From positions 30,240,122 to 30,304,121 of the forward strand of contig OX328101.1 of assembly GCA_946811185.2 (NCBI GenBank): a stretch of DNA of 64,000 nt, given 5' to 3'. A program made the translations under genes and the position numbers. Positions 30,970 through 41,204 of this stretch are shown in pieces. This DNA is from Hippopus hippopus (lineage: Eukaryota; Mollusca; Bivalvia; Cardiida; Cardiidae). The notes beneath the pieces are model-generated. The model did no database searches. It worked only from the letters and a program-made list of their open reading frames with translations, and was not told the origin of the DNA. The number at the start of each line of letters is the position of its first letter. Within the stretch, counting starts at the first letter, position 1.

Positions 30970-31173
30970 TAATTTTGAGTTTGAACGATTTGGAAACAGC
31001 AGACGACATATTAAATGTGGTTTAAATAATGCAAAGTTCATTTGTAGGATGGAAAACATTGTAAAACGCTGGGTAACCGGCATGTTCTCCTTTTCTCATA
31101 GTATTTTAAAATATTTTCAGAGCCCATTCCTGCAATGTCGTTACAATACGGGATTGTTTGGTAAAGAGATAAA
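30970..31173 (-). mobile_element. Family E MITE, diverged
   Basis: GGATGGAAAACATTGTAAAA, GCTGGGTAACCGGCATGTTC and GGATTGTTTGGTAAAGAGAT mark a minus copy; the right end reads GATAAA for TTAA. Confidence 0.7.
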
Positions 31174-31253
31174 TGACCTCACTACCTATATAAGCCAAGT
31201 TGCTGCAGTCGATTGCAAATAGTACATCCATGTAATATATGAATAATACACAT

Positions 31254-31512
31254 GAACCCTGCTCTGGCAAAAGGGAGCTTAATGCGTCTTCATGATGCAT
31301 ACCAAGCATGACATCACATGATTATGGATCCATAAAATCCACTTAGTCCAAGAAAAGGACTGAATCATGAGGTACAACGGTCTTTTGACATGTTGAAAAT
31401 TTACCAATAGCAAAAAGTTTCGACTCATGTCAGCCTGCGCGGACTGCGCAGACTGACATGAGTCGATACTTTTTGCAGATGCACTAAGCCTCCTTTTCAC
31501 AGAGCATGGCTC
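31254..31512 (+). mobile_element. Family A MITE
   Basis: GAACCCTGCTCTGGCAAAAG to TTTTCACAGAGCATGGCTC. Core GTCAGCCTGCGCGGACTGCG, CAGACTGACATGAGTCG. CACAT precedes the left end and follows GGCT at the right end, a likely 5-bp target duplication. Confidence 0.9.
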
Positions 31513-31519
31513 ACATATA

Positions 31520-31860
31520 GTGGCTAAAAGGAAAATACTGTAACTGGCTTCGTGCAACTGTTTTTTATCACAATGTTTTCAGTTGTGGTCTTTTGTGAGA
31601 GGTAATTGGTAAATTGAAGATACTTGATGAGAGTGCAATGTTAGGTGAATTAAGTGACATATCTAATAACCTTTTGTCGAACGACAATAATATACAAGTA
31701 CATGTACATAGTTTTATGGTTTGATACATAATACAGGCAAACATTTGTGGCAAAAGAGGAGAATACTCGATACGAGCAGCTTCTCTTTCTTTCTCACTGT
31801 TTTCAAAGGTGGGCTTTCAAGACACAAAGAGCTGCCTGCATAAGGTAATGGCTTATATAT
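31520..31860. other. Unassigned DNA
   Basis: Nothing recognised apart from weak E-like words near 31750-31810. Confidence 0.4.
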
Positions 31861-31864
31861 ATAT

Positions 31865-32128
31865 GAGCCATGCTTTGGCAAAAGGGGTTTTAATGCATCT
31901 TCATACTCCATGATACCAAGCAAGTCATCACATGATTATGGATCTATAAAATACATTTTGTCCAACAACAGACTAAATCCCGAGGTAGACTGGTCTCTTT
32001 TGACATGCAGATAAATCGACCAAAAGCAAAAAATTTCGACCAAGGTCAAGCCTGCGCGAACTGCCCAGGCTGACCTAAGTCGATACTTTTTGCAGACCCA
32101 TCAAACCTTTTAACAGAGCGTGCTTCAT
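31865..32128 (+). mobile_element. Family A MITE, decayed right end
   Basis: GAGCCATGCTTTGGCAAAAG to TTTTAACAGAGCGTGCTTC. Core TCAAGCCTGCGCGAACTGCC, CAGGCTGACCTAAGTCG. ATATAT lies on both sides. Confidence 0.8.
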
Positions 32129-32226
32129 ATATGAAGGTGCAACGATTGTAGAAATAAGCAGTCAGAAGCGATTTATTTATGAACTCATTTCCAAAGGATA
32201 AATTCTTTTAGACAGTAAACAGTATC

Positions 32227-32743
32227 AGTTGTACGGTCAGGTGGCAGGGGACTTGGAAACTTGTTCACGGCTGTGGTGAATCATGTCGCCCCGAGCCGAA
32301 GGCGAGGTGGCGACATGATCTTCCACAGCCGTGAACAAGTTTCCAAGTCCCCTGCCATCTGACCGTACAACGAATTTATTATACTGCAAAGTTTTACCAT
32401 TCCAACGTGTGTTAAGTGAAATTTACCTGTTTTTTTGGTTTCAAAAATTGAGTACGCTGACGAAGCAGAATTTCCCTTCTGAGTGCCCCAATTCAATGAA
32501 AACTGACGTCACTGGGAACTGACGTCACTGAAACCTTGGCAAAACGTGCAGTTTGGTGCATAATCTTGATGTTAGTCTTGATCGACGCCGCCATTGTGGA
32601 TGTTGTGTTGAAAGTGTAGTCATGTATACGGGGCTCCCGAAAGGGAAACTGCTTTTACGTGTGTTTTGCCAATGTACATGATATATATGTTCGAGGCATA
32701 TTATCCAATCAGATCACGAGAAATTTCTTTGCAGTATAATAAT
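32227..32743 (+). mobile_element. Element G, short copy with complete terminal hairpin
   Basis: It begins AGTTGTACGGTCAGGTGGCA. The first 145 bp (32228-32371) form a hairpin with arms of about 62 bp, three or four mismatches and a loop containing CCGAGCCGAAGGCGAGG. Then follow ATTTATTATACTGCAAAG, two TGACGTCA palindromes (32504-32511 and 32520-32527), TCCCGAAAGGGAAACTGC, and CTTTGCAGTATAATAATA at the right end. It is about 340 bp shorter overall than the copy at 9478-10330. Non-coding. The superfamily is unknown to me. Confidence 0.75.
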
Positions 32744-33052
32744 ATTTTAACACTATATATCAACAATACAACTGCGATGTTTGTATATAGGTAGAAAATC
32801 TAGTGCCGTATGATATGGGAAATAATACACTACCTGATGCTCGATTGTGATTGCATTGCCCATTTACTACTTTACTAGCCGATTCACGTCGAGACTGATA
32901 CCTCATTTGGTGAAAAAACACGAATTTAAACCTAGGGGTCGATGGTTGGGCTCTCACTCTCACCCCGGTTAGATCCTCGGATGTTGATGACTCTGCGACA
33001 GGATTCTTTCCTTATTTATCGATGAACATTGTCTTACCCACCGCTCAGCCGA

Positions 33053-33355
33053 GCCCCGGTAGCTCAGTCGGTAGTGTGCAGGACTTGAGAACAGGGGGTC
33101 GTGGGTTCGATCCCTGGCACGGCCAATTTCTTTCCGAGGATTGATGATAGTCATTGCGACAGGATTCATTTCTCACCAAACGCTGACCGTTGTCTCAACA
33201 ATGGTTATGTGAGAAAGCAGTCAGTGGCTTGGAAAGAAAATTGTGCGGAGTACAGGTAAAGGACACTCCAGGAAAGCATGGATAGGTGCACTGGCCGCCG
33301 CGATATGACTGAAATAATGTTGAAAACGGCGTTAAAAACACCAAACAAAACTCAC
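33053..33355 (+). mobile_element. tRNA-derived SINE, full-length reference copy
   Basis: The head AGCCCCGGTAGCTCAGTCGG carries an A box and GGGTTCGATCCCTGGCACGG a B box. The body includes TTCTTTCCGAGGATTGATGA, ATAGTCATTGCGACAGGATT, GTCAGTGGCTTGGAAAGAAA, GCATGGATAGGTGCACTGGC; the tail is TGAAATAATGTTGAAAACGG, CGTTAAAAACACCAAAC. A short duplicate of part of the tail region (ATGCATGGATAGGTGCACTG) lies at 33448. A pol III-transcribed retroposon that needs a LINE partner, which I do not see here. Confidence 0.9.
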
Positions 33356-33359
33356 CGCT

Positions 33360-33480
33360 GAACATTGTTTCGATGTTGTTTATTTAAAAAAGATCCAGGG
33401 GCTTGGAAGAAAGCTATGGGAAGAACGTGTTACAGAAAGTCGAGGAATGCATGGATAGGTGCACTGGCCACATTTGTTTG
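33360..33480 (+). mobile_element. SINE 3' fragment
   Basis: GGGGCTTGGAAGAAAGCTAT and AATGCATGGATAGGTGCACT repeat the middle and late body of the SINE just upstream. Confidence 0.65.
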
Positions 33481-33699
33481 CTGCAAGACTAAAAACAACT
33501 GTCAGCGGGTGTCAATGACCTGATGACCAAACGACACAGAGAAATATTGCGGATAGCAACATTGGTCCATGACATTTGGAATAAGACGATGTACTTAAGA
33601 ATACTTAAGCAAAGAGCAATGGCCACTTAGCTTAATTTTTTTTCGAATATATTACGATCGTTGGTACCCTGAACTCTTACACTGGTACAAGAGTTATAC

Positions 33700-33867
33700 G
33701 AAAATTTCCATAAGTAAAGACCAAAATGTTGAAATTTTCGGATCTCTTTTCACATGAAAAATCTTACTGTATCGAACAGTGTGGATCTAAGATCAGACTA
33801 CACGTTCTGTGCTGACTGATCTTGACCTACGTTGTCAATAAAATGATCTGAGTTGCACCTAGGTTAA
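33700..33867 (-). mobile_element. Family C, diverged
   Basis: CACATGAAAAATCTTACTGT, TCTAAGATCAGACTACACGT, GTGCTGACTGATCTTGACCT and GTTGCACCTAGGTTAA follow the C order. It shares TTAA (33864-33867) with the next C element. Confidence 0.7.
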
Positions 33868-34074
33868 CCCGTATTCTACTAAGTATGTGAAATGAACTTT
33901 TCAAATAGAAAGTAAAAGTCCATAGTTTGCTATTTTATTGATATTTTGTGGGGAAAGATTTCTCCTTATCGGACAGTGTAGACCCAAGATCAGACTGCAC
34001 GTTCTGTGCAGTCTGATCTTGATCTACACTGCCCGCAAAAGGTCCTTGAGTCGCGCTTAGCAGCCAAAGGGTTA
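33864..34074 (-). mobile_element. Family C MITE, full-length
   Basis: TTAACCCGTATTCTACTAAG to TTAGCAGCCAAAGGGTTAA. Core CAAGATCAGACTGCACGTTC, TGTGCAGTCTGATCTTGATC is perfect. TTAA is present at both edges. Confidence 0.9.
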
Positions 34075-34244
34075 ATAAACGCTGAAGAAATTGGCACAAC
34101 TGTTTTGACATTTTGCTTACAACAGGTTATTGGGTATAAGCTTTACACGAGTGCAAAATTCTAGTAACGCTTAGTGTATCAACATGTCTTTTAAGGTCTT
34201 GTTTCAGCAAGACGTCAGATTATTTTTGTTACAGTACTGAACCC

Positions 34245-34467
34245 ATTACAAAACAACCTCTTGTTTTGTCGATCCATGAAATTGCTTTTGAACAGATTTT
34301 GGAATAAAGAAGCAAATGACAGAAATCAACATTTCTCCTTTCACAACCGTGTTTTCTGCCTTTTCAAGAACAAATCAAATTAAAATTATGGGCTGTACTT
34401 GAGTTGTCATCTGCTAACGCTTTCAAAGAGGACAAGTCTAAAATTTTGTCGTCTGTTAGTGTTAAAC
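34245..34467 (+). mobile_element. Family E, diverged
   Basis: TTACAAAACAACCTCTTGTT, AAATCAACATTTCTCCTTTC, GAGGACAAGTCTAAAATTTT and TCTGTTAGTGTTAA follow the E order; the central hairpin is lost. Confidence 0.65.
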
Positions 34468-34504
34468 GGGAGTGCCGGACTCTTTATAATCAGCAAATTC
34501 AAGC

Positions 34505-34766
34505 GAGCCATGCTTTGTAAAAAGCGGGCTTAATGCATCTGCAAAAAGTATCGACCCAGGTCAGCCTGCGCAATCCGCGCAGGCTGACCTGAGCCGAATT
34601 TTTTTGCTATTGGTCAATTTTCTGTATGTCCTTGCACCAGTTTACGTCATGGTTCAGTCGGCTTATAGACAAAATGGACTTGATGGATCCATAATCATAA
34701 TGATGACTTGTTTTGTATCATGCATAACGGGGATTCATTTAGCCCCCCTTTGCCAGAGCATAGCCC
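34505..34766 (-). mobile_element. Family A MITE
   Basis: GAGCCATGCTTTGTAAAAAG to CCTTTGCCAGAGCATAGCCC. Core GGTCAGCCTGCGCAATCCGC, GCAGGCTGACCTGAGCCG. Confidence 0.85.
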
Positions 34767-34823
34767 ATATGTAAATCCTTCTCCCTATTTTGTGGTGCGC
34801 TGTATGCAGCGTCTACATACAAC

Positions 34824-35048
34824 GCTCTCTATCAGACGACAAAATCGTGAACTTATCCTAATTGAAAGCATTATCAGACGACGAATCAAATGTGGCTCGA
34901 AGGACTGGATTTGTCTTCAAATCTTAGAAAACATGATGGGAAAAGGAGAAAAATGTTGGCTTCCGGTATTTTCTCCTTTTTCCATCATGTTTCTAAAAGC
35001 TTCCTTTCTCAGGATCGTTAAAACTCGGATTGTTTGGTAAATGGTTAA
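34824..35048 (-). mobile_element. Family E MITE
   Basis: CTCTCTATCAGACGACAAAA to GTTTGGTAAATGGTTAA. The arms ATGATGGGAAAAGGAGAAAA and TTTTCTCCTTTTTCCATCAT have matching substitutions (CATGATG for CATTGTG on both arms). This is compatible with copying or conversion between arms. Confidence 0.8.
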
Positions 35049-35224
35049 ACTAATTGCCATGCTTTCAATACACTGAAACCAAATGACTGTAAATAGATAC
35101 AGCAGTAAAATGGCTAAAAATAGCTGTCCACAAAAATGATAGAACCAACATCAAGTATGAATTTGATATCAAAATAAAGTCAGCGAAAGGCAAAGTTGCA
35201 TCTGGAAGTTAGTGTATTTTATAT

Positions 35225-35473
35225 GAGTTATGCTCTGTGAAAAGGGGGCTTAGTGCATTTGCAAAAGGTACCGACCCATATCAGCCTGCGCAGTTTGCGC
35301 AGGCTGACATGGATCGATACTTTATGCTATTTGTAAATTTTCTGCATGTCTACCCATATAAGTGGTGAATTGTCAGACTAAATGGATTTTTTTGGATCCA
35401 TAATTATTTGATGTCTTGCTTGGTATAATGCAGCACGGAGATGCATTAAGCCCGCCTTTGCCAGAGCGTGGCG
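35225..35473 (-). mobile_element. Family A MITE
   Basis: GAGTTATGCTCTGTGAAAAG to CCTTTGCCAGAGCGTGGCGC. Core ATCAGCCTGCGCAGTTTGCG, CAGGCTGACATGGATCG. Confidence 0.85.
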
Positions 35474-35502
35474 CAAATGTCGATATTCCTTGCTTTGTTG
35501 CC

Positions 35503-35822
35503 GAGCCCAGTGGGTTAGTCAGTTACGTTACACATGCTTGAAAAAACTGGGGGTCGCTGGTACGAATTCCAAGTTCGGCCATTTTTTTTTTTTTGTTTTT
35601 CGAAAATTGATGATAGTCATTGCGACATGATTCATTCCATCCCACACCGTAGCTAGCTGTTTCTACGATGGTTATGTCGGAAAGTAGGTAGTGGTCTGGG
35701 AAGAATACTGTTCGAAGTACGTTGAAAGAAACTCCAAGAAAGCATGGGTAGGTGCACAGGCCGCCACGATAAAGCCGACATATAGTTGCAAACGGCGTTT
35801 ACCACCATACACGCAAACAATC
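35503..35822 (+). mobile_element. tRNA-derived SINE, diverged
   Basis: GCCGAGCCCAGTGGGTTAGT, TCGCTGGTACGAATTCCAAG, then a T run, GAAAATTGATGATAGTCATT, GCATGGGTAGGTGCACAGGC and ACGGCGTTTACCACCA at the tail. The A and B boxes are mutated, so it is probably inactive. Confidence 0.8.
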
Positions 35823-36249
35823 AAGTAAATCTTCGCTCGGTTCGATCCAGAACAGTTTGACTTAGTGTACAACATTAAGACGCTCATAGCCGCCATCGTG
35901 TTCTGTTCGGCGGTATAGCTACACACTACACTGACAGTCGTCGCATGCACCAAGCGTCTGGATATTTATAGCAATAGTGACATTTAGCTATTATATATGT
36001 CTTTCAGTGAAATAGCGATTACATTTCAAGGGACATGCAACCAGATTTTTTTTTGAAAAGTTAACAGACTAAAGTCTGTATATGAAATAAACTACATTCG
36101 CTTGCAAAAACGGATTACAAGATTAGATAATGATGAAAGTATCATGTAGAACATAGGAAAAATGTTCCGAATAAACTTGCCTATTGCTTTTGTTAATCAC
36201 GCCATTGTAGCCGCTACTGGGAAGATTTTCAAAACTTCATGTCTTTGCA

Positions 36250-36335
36250 TCGCGCGGTTTGCTCAGCGGCTTCAGACGCTTGTCTAAAGTTTCAAGGTCG
36301 CAAACTCGAATTACACTTATGGCATTTTTTCTGGT
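36250..36335 (+). mobile_element. tRNA-like SINE head, solitary
   Basis: GCGCGGTTTGCTCAGCGGCT resembles an A box and AAGGTCGCAAACTCGAATTA a degraded B box. No tail follows. A tRNA pseudogene is the alternative. Confidence 0.5.
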
Positions 36336-36339
36336 ATTT

Positions 36340-37395
36340 CTATTTCCACCCCACCCAACCCCTACCAAATTAGATTAAATCATTATGCGCTTGTGATATT
36401 ATATTTTTAAATTTCAAACTCTATTAGAAACAAGAAATATCTTTTCTTGATATACGGCGTTAGAGGTACTGGAAAATGAATAGGTAAACTCTTTTGTATA
36501 TGTGTGACTTAAAATAGTAAAATAAAGCCTCGACAGCAACTGCCTCATTATTATTTATTTCTTTATTTATTTATTTTGTTGATAAGTGGCATTTTTAATT
36601 AAATATACAAGTATATTTCAAGACAGCAAGTTAATACCTATCACCTTCTAGAAGGGAAAGCAAGTTAAATCAAAGTACTGAAAGTACTGATAGACTAGCG
36701 AATATAGAATAAGTGGCCTTGGTAAAGATAAAACTTATCTGTTTACAAAATTGAAGAAAATGGTCCAATTCGGTAATCAAGTCTTGTCCGGCTCGATCGG
36801 GTCCAATCTGATCATTTAACCTATTCCTTTCCGCCCTGGTCCAATCCGGTTAATAAGCCATATCCGGTAAAGATCCGATAACTTTATGAACTGCTCAAGG
36901 CCGTTTACTGTTTTTGTCATGACTACGAAAAAATTCTGCTCGTTGATCTTAAACTGACAAAAGCAAATAAAGAACTTATCAATTTGATGATTTGGTATTT
37001 TAATACTTTCTAAAGACTCTAGAGTTCACTTTTAGATTAACTTTCCATGCTGTTTCACTTTCTTATCGGTTGGATGAACTCGTGTCTAGACGAAATTTTC
37101 AAGAACCTCGAAAATCACAAGGATGAAAAAAGTTGCGATGGGCCTGATTTGCACAGGGCTCTGACTTACATTACTGGCTACTTCTTACTCGCATCACGAT
37201 TTCATCAACCATCTAAGCACTAAGCTGAGTACCCTTCGCTCGTCATACCATACCAGTATGAAAGCTATATGAGGTGACGGACCTTTTAGTATAGATAACC
37301 GGTCTCTATGACAAATATGTGCACTCATTCGGTCGATTCCGAAAACTAACGAGGTTGGTCGAATGAGACTCCTGTAGACACATAGTATTCACAGT
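36340..37395. other. Unassigned AT-rich DNA
   Basis: A short TTTATTTATTTATTTA tract lies at 36548-36577. The rest matches no family I recognise and contains no convincing frame. Confidence 0.5.
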
Positions 37396-37398
37396 TAG

Positions 37399-37920
37399 TT
37401 CACACGGTAAGTCAAGCTGGTGCTTTTTCATTTATTTTGATCGTGCCGAAAATACAAAATTTAATGATTTTTCCCATGTCGTTTTTATTTGATTACTCAG
37501 CGTTAAAAACCTGTTTTCTCAACGGAAATTGTATAAACAGTTTCTTTATTCATAATTTTGTGAAAACATGTCAAGGTTTGATAACAAAGTCGACTACAAT
37601 CTTCGTTATCCTTCGTTTACTATGGCACGTTGAGAAACTACGGTTGTACTGTCGCCTGAGATCTATTAACCGTTTAGAAGTATCGGTACAAATTTCTTTT
37701 CTCGAGGTGCTATTTTAAACCAAGCATAAGGAATATTGTAGTCGACTATGTTACCAAACCTTGACATGTTTTCATTGCTCAAAGGAAGGCTCACAGCGCA
37801 CATACGTGTTCCCGATATCGCGCATACCTAACAAACAAGTAACTGGGTATGACTATTTTACAATACTAATAACCATCGAAACAAATGAAAAAGCACAAGC
37901 TTGACTTACCGTGTGAACAC
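37399..37920. mobile_element. Compound foldback element with outer and inner inverted repeats
   Basis: Outer TIR: GTTCACACGGTAAGTCAAGC at the left and GCTTGACTTACCGTGTGAAC at the right, extending inward through GGTGCTTTTTCATTTATTTT / AAACAAATGAAAAAGCAC, about 42 bp. Inner pair: AAAACATGTCAAGGTTTGAT, AACAAAGTCGACTACAAT (37562-37600) and ATTGTAGTCGACTATGTTAC, CAAACCTTGACATGTTTTC (37735-37774). About 520 bp in total. A 93-codon frame inside has no known domain. Flanks CACAGTTA and CACAATTT may be an imperfect 8-bp target duplication. Confidence 0.75.
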
Positions 37921-37924
37921 AATT

Positions 37925-38660
37925 TTTAACACCCAAGTGACAGACTGTCAATGTACAGAATCCCAAGTGACATACAATGTATACTTCCGGCCCTACATTG
38001 AGGCATTGAAGAATTGGGTAAGGCTTAGAAAAATATTAGATTATCGGACTAGTACAAGAAAATGATCACTCACTGTCATATTGGTTTGCAATGGTGGAAA
38101 TGAGGGCCCTTGGGTATCGATTAGCGGTACCAACGTTTGTATATTAGTATCATAAATGTGCGAGCAAATAGGCTAGCAAGGGGCCGCCGAATAAAGATGT
38201 GCACATTTTTTACCGATCGCAAATAACCATCGATTCATTCGATTTTATTAATACCAAGAAGTAGATAAAAAGCCAACGCATTCTCCAACGCCTTAAAAAA
38301 AACACATGAAATGCAGAGTCTAGCTGTAAGCAGCTTGAAAACTCTCAACTACACTATTACCAATTACGCCTGCCAAAGCTTACATTCTACTAGAATTAGA
38401 AGAACCTGTTTTCGGTACTGTCTACGGTCATATTAGAATGCTAAAAGCAAGTAAATCAGAGATGTTACTGACGGCAGTAAGTTGGATTTTACATCACTTT
38501 TTTCACACGAAGGAAAAAATGCTTATCGGATAATGCGTACAGATAAGGCCAAGTTTGTTTTTATCAGATAAGCTAACTCATTTTTTGTGTTTGAAAGTCG
38601 TAGGGTCCTTTGTTGGATGCTGTTTTAGGGGTCACTTACCCTAAAGCACGGATTAAATGT
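37925..38660. other. Unassigned DNA
   Basis: Only a small direct repeat (CCCAAGTGACA near 37930 and 37967) is noticed. Confidence 0.45.
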
Positions 38661-38667
38661 GAATGGG

Positions 38668-38909
38668 TCAACCCTTTACCTTTTACCAAACAATCACGTG
38701 TTATAAGAAGCTTCTTTTTGTAAGCATTATTGAGAGAAAAAGAGAAAAATGTTGGTAACGTAACAGTCATTCTTTCCTTTTTCCACGATTCTTTCTATCT
38801 TTTCAAAGGCAAATTTATACGATCGTTTTCGTCTCATTGAGACTCTCTTCTTCAACACTGCATCCAATGTGTGCTAGTTTAATATTTTGTCATCTGTTAA
38901 AAAGTTAAA
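38668..38909 (+). mobile_element. Family E, diverged
   Basis: TCAACCCTTTACCTTTTACC has a short duplicated end motif. GAAAAATGTTGGTAACGTAA and TTTGTCATCTGTTAAAAAGT keep the E order; the loop has an insertion. Confidence 0.65.
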
Positions 38910-39242
38910 TATCTTTTCACAATTAAAGTCTCTGTGGCTAGAGTAGAGGGTTACAAAGGCTCAGTGTGGTAGGTCTGATCCTTCTCCACTTACAGTTATT
39001 TCTCCAGTTATAACTTAAAAGTCAAACCAATATCATGTAACTCGGGGTCAGACACTATCATCCCTTTGATCATTCCGACAGGTATCACACCCCTACAATA
39101 AATCAAGCAGCCTCGGCATTTTGGAGGTCTTTATCAATAACCTCGAAGATTCTTCTCCTAGAGAGTAGCCTATAGGCCACGTAATAAGATAAATCGCCTC
39201 GTCTGATCTTGATCTGATCTACTGGCTACTCGATTGGTTCCT

Positions 39243-39430
39243 GAACTCTTTACCAGTCAACAAAATTTTTGTTAAGTCCAAATACAAAGCACTTGCAGAC
39301 AATAAATCAAATATGGCTTAAATGATGGGATTTGTCTATGAAAGAGTGCAAAACATTTATTCTTTTCGAGCAATAATTTCAAAACCCTTCTTCATCAGGG
39401 TCGTTAAAACTTGGGATTGTTAGGTACAGG
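39243..39430 (-). mobile_element. Family E, core deleted
   Basis: GAACTCTTTACCAGTCAACA and CATCAGGGTCGTTAAAACTT, GGGATTGTTAGGTAC are the two E ends, but only AAAACATTTATTCTTTTCG stands where the hairpin should be. Confidence 0.65.
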
Positions 39431-39584
39431 AATACACCCTGTTCTTCAAAAACTAACTTATGCGGTTTACTGATGAAATACCTCTCGAAAGAAATTTTGT
39501 GGTAGACGACTTTGAAACTTTGAATAGTTGCTTGTAAAACATGGATGAGCAATGTTGATAAACCTTTAGAAATGAATAGTTTCA

Positions 39585-39795
39585 AAGAGTAGATCCCAAC
39601 CTGAGGAAGAAGGCTTTTCGAAACAGCGTGGAAAAGGAAGAAAATGCTTGTAACCAGCAATTTCTCCTTGTCCCAGAATGCCCTCCGCCCTTTCAAAAAC
39701 AAGTTCCATACTTCGAACCCCAGTTATTTTGTCGTCTGCAAATGCTTTGAATTTGGACAAGCCTAAAATTTTGTCCTCTTGTAAGAAGTTGAACT
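39585..39795 (+). mobile_element. Family E MITE, left end lost
   Basis: CTGAGGAAGAAGGCTTTTCG, ATGCTTGTAACCAGCAATTT and TTTGTCGTCTGCAAATGCTT, ending TTGTAAGAAGTTGAAC. Confidence 0.75.
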
Positions 39796-39799
39796 AATT

Positions 39800-40280
39800 A
39801 AAATTATAGACCATGATTATCAACGGGGCAAGGGGAAAAGAGAAAGGCGGAAGCGTTTAAACTTCGGACAGTAAACAGTTTCATACCTTCAAAAAATAAG
39901 AATAAAAGGACAAAGACGCTTCTCTTCGTTTCTCATTTTTTCTTCGAGTAATGTTTTAACAAAAATAAATTACAACGAAAAATGGGGCAAAATGAGCAAT
40001 CTTAGAAATTGTCACAATGTTTTATTGGCTGATGCTACACCTAAACCACGTATGTCCCATAATTATGTGTCACTTCTATGAAATGGCTCCACACAGAACG
40101 GGTAAAAATTGTTGAATTGCTTTCGCTGCCAAGTTAATTACTTTGACTTCCTTTCGTTATTCCACTACAAAAAAAGATTATGGTTGAATAATGGTTCATA
40201 GCGAAATAGCAGAGAGAATATATTTAAAATCAGGCTGTATTTTCCTTGCAGGCTGATCTTAATCTATCCATATCATGTAA
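39800..40280. other. Unassigned DNA beside the Harbinger relic
   Basis: It may include the 3' non-coding end of the Harbinger element, but no TIR was identified. A weak C core word (GCAGGCTGATCTTAATCTA) is at about 40248. Confidence 0.4.
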
Positions 40281-40284
40281 CAAC

Positions 40285-41200
40285 GTTAAAGATGTTCGAA
40301 TTCAATCAACGTGCCTCTAGAGTCCCTGTAATAGAGATGGCGATCTTTGTGGGACCTTTTAACAGGCCTTGTCGCCATTGGAGGCACGAAAGTCACTGCC
40401 TTCATCTTCAAAAGGTCGTCGATGGGACACGCAGACATGGCTGCCGTGGTCATCGCAAAGTTTTTAACGTGTTCAAAATAGTTGCAGTAAGGTCGTCGAG
40501 CGAGATAGTCGCTCAAATAAGTCAGAAAGGACGCAGATGTGCGATAATTGAAGATCCGTTGGTCCTACATGAGGCCTCTTCAAAAATAGAGCTTCATCAG
40601 GTAGGTTCTATGTACAAACGCATCATTACCAAGTAGGAAGAATAGTGTGTCACGCTCATCGTGTGGATTTCGGGCAGGAGCAGGGATGTTGATGGTGACG
40701 TCTTCAAAGCACTGCTTCAGATCGGAATCATTGAATATCTGGCTGTAAGATAATTATCAAACCAAGACCATTCACATCACTCCATAGAAACTTGTAATTT
40801 GCAGCCTCCAATGCAAGCAGGACCACATGGGAAAATCTTGTAATTGTGGTATAAGCTGCCTGATTTAGGAAAACATCACACCACTACATGTTTTCTACCA
40901 ATGGCGCCACATGCATGAAGCTAATTCCACCGGCTTTTAAAGTCATCTACAATATTTGACACTTCTGGAAGTTCTTGGGCATTCTTGGGCATTCATTCTT
41001 ATTCTCTTCTCGGACTGGTCTTCAAGGGATCTGAGGGTCACGGCCAGCTTTTGACCCAGCCCCCAAATATTCCCCGTAATAGTATTGTTGTTTCACAATC
41101 CTGGGGTTAACCCTTTAGAGTATTTCATTGAATATCACTGGCTCCACTCGTAGATAATTTAAGAAATACCCATTGTCTTCTTGTCGGAGTTCTTGCATAC
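40285..41200 (-). pseudogene. PIF/Harbinger (HARBI1-like) transposase relic
   Basis: Read on the minus strand in shifting frames, the pieces occur in family order: MQELRQEDNGYFLNYLR near 41195-41145; RVNPRIVKQQYYY; KLAVTLRSLEDQ; ELPEVSNIVDDFKSRWN; CGAIGRKHV; GSLYHNYK; VVLLALEAANYKFLWSDV; FNDSDLKQCFEDVTINIP; LGNDAFVHRTYLMKLYF; DQRIFNYR. These match the conserved blocks of Harbinger DDE transposases. Stops occur after FNEIL, SRWN, KLYF and elsewhere, with frameshifts around KHV and before FNDSD. The GAIDGKHV-type block reads GAIGRKHV, so the first expected Asp looks lost, and no ENAFG-type block follows NYR. The normal product cuts and pastes DNA with a Myb-like partner; none is seen here. It cannot be functional. 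Confidence 0.8.
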
Positions 41201-41204
41201 CACT

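Noticed and set aside
33055..33130. Possible functional tRNA gene
   Set aside because: A and B boxes are present, but they are followed by the SINE body and tail shared with other copies, so this is a SINE head.
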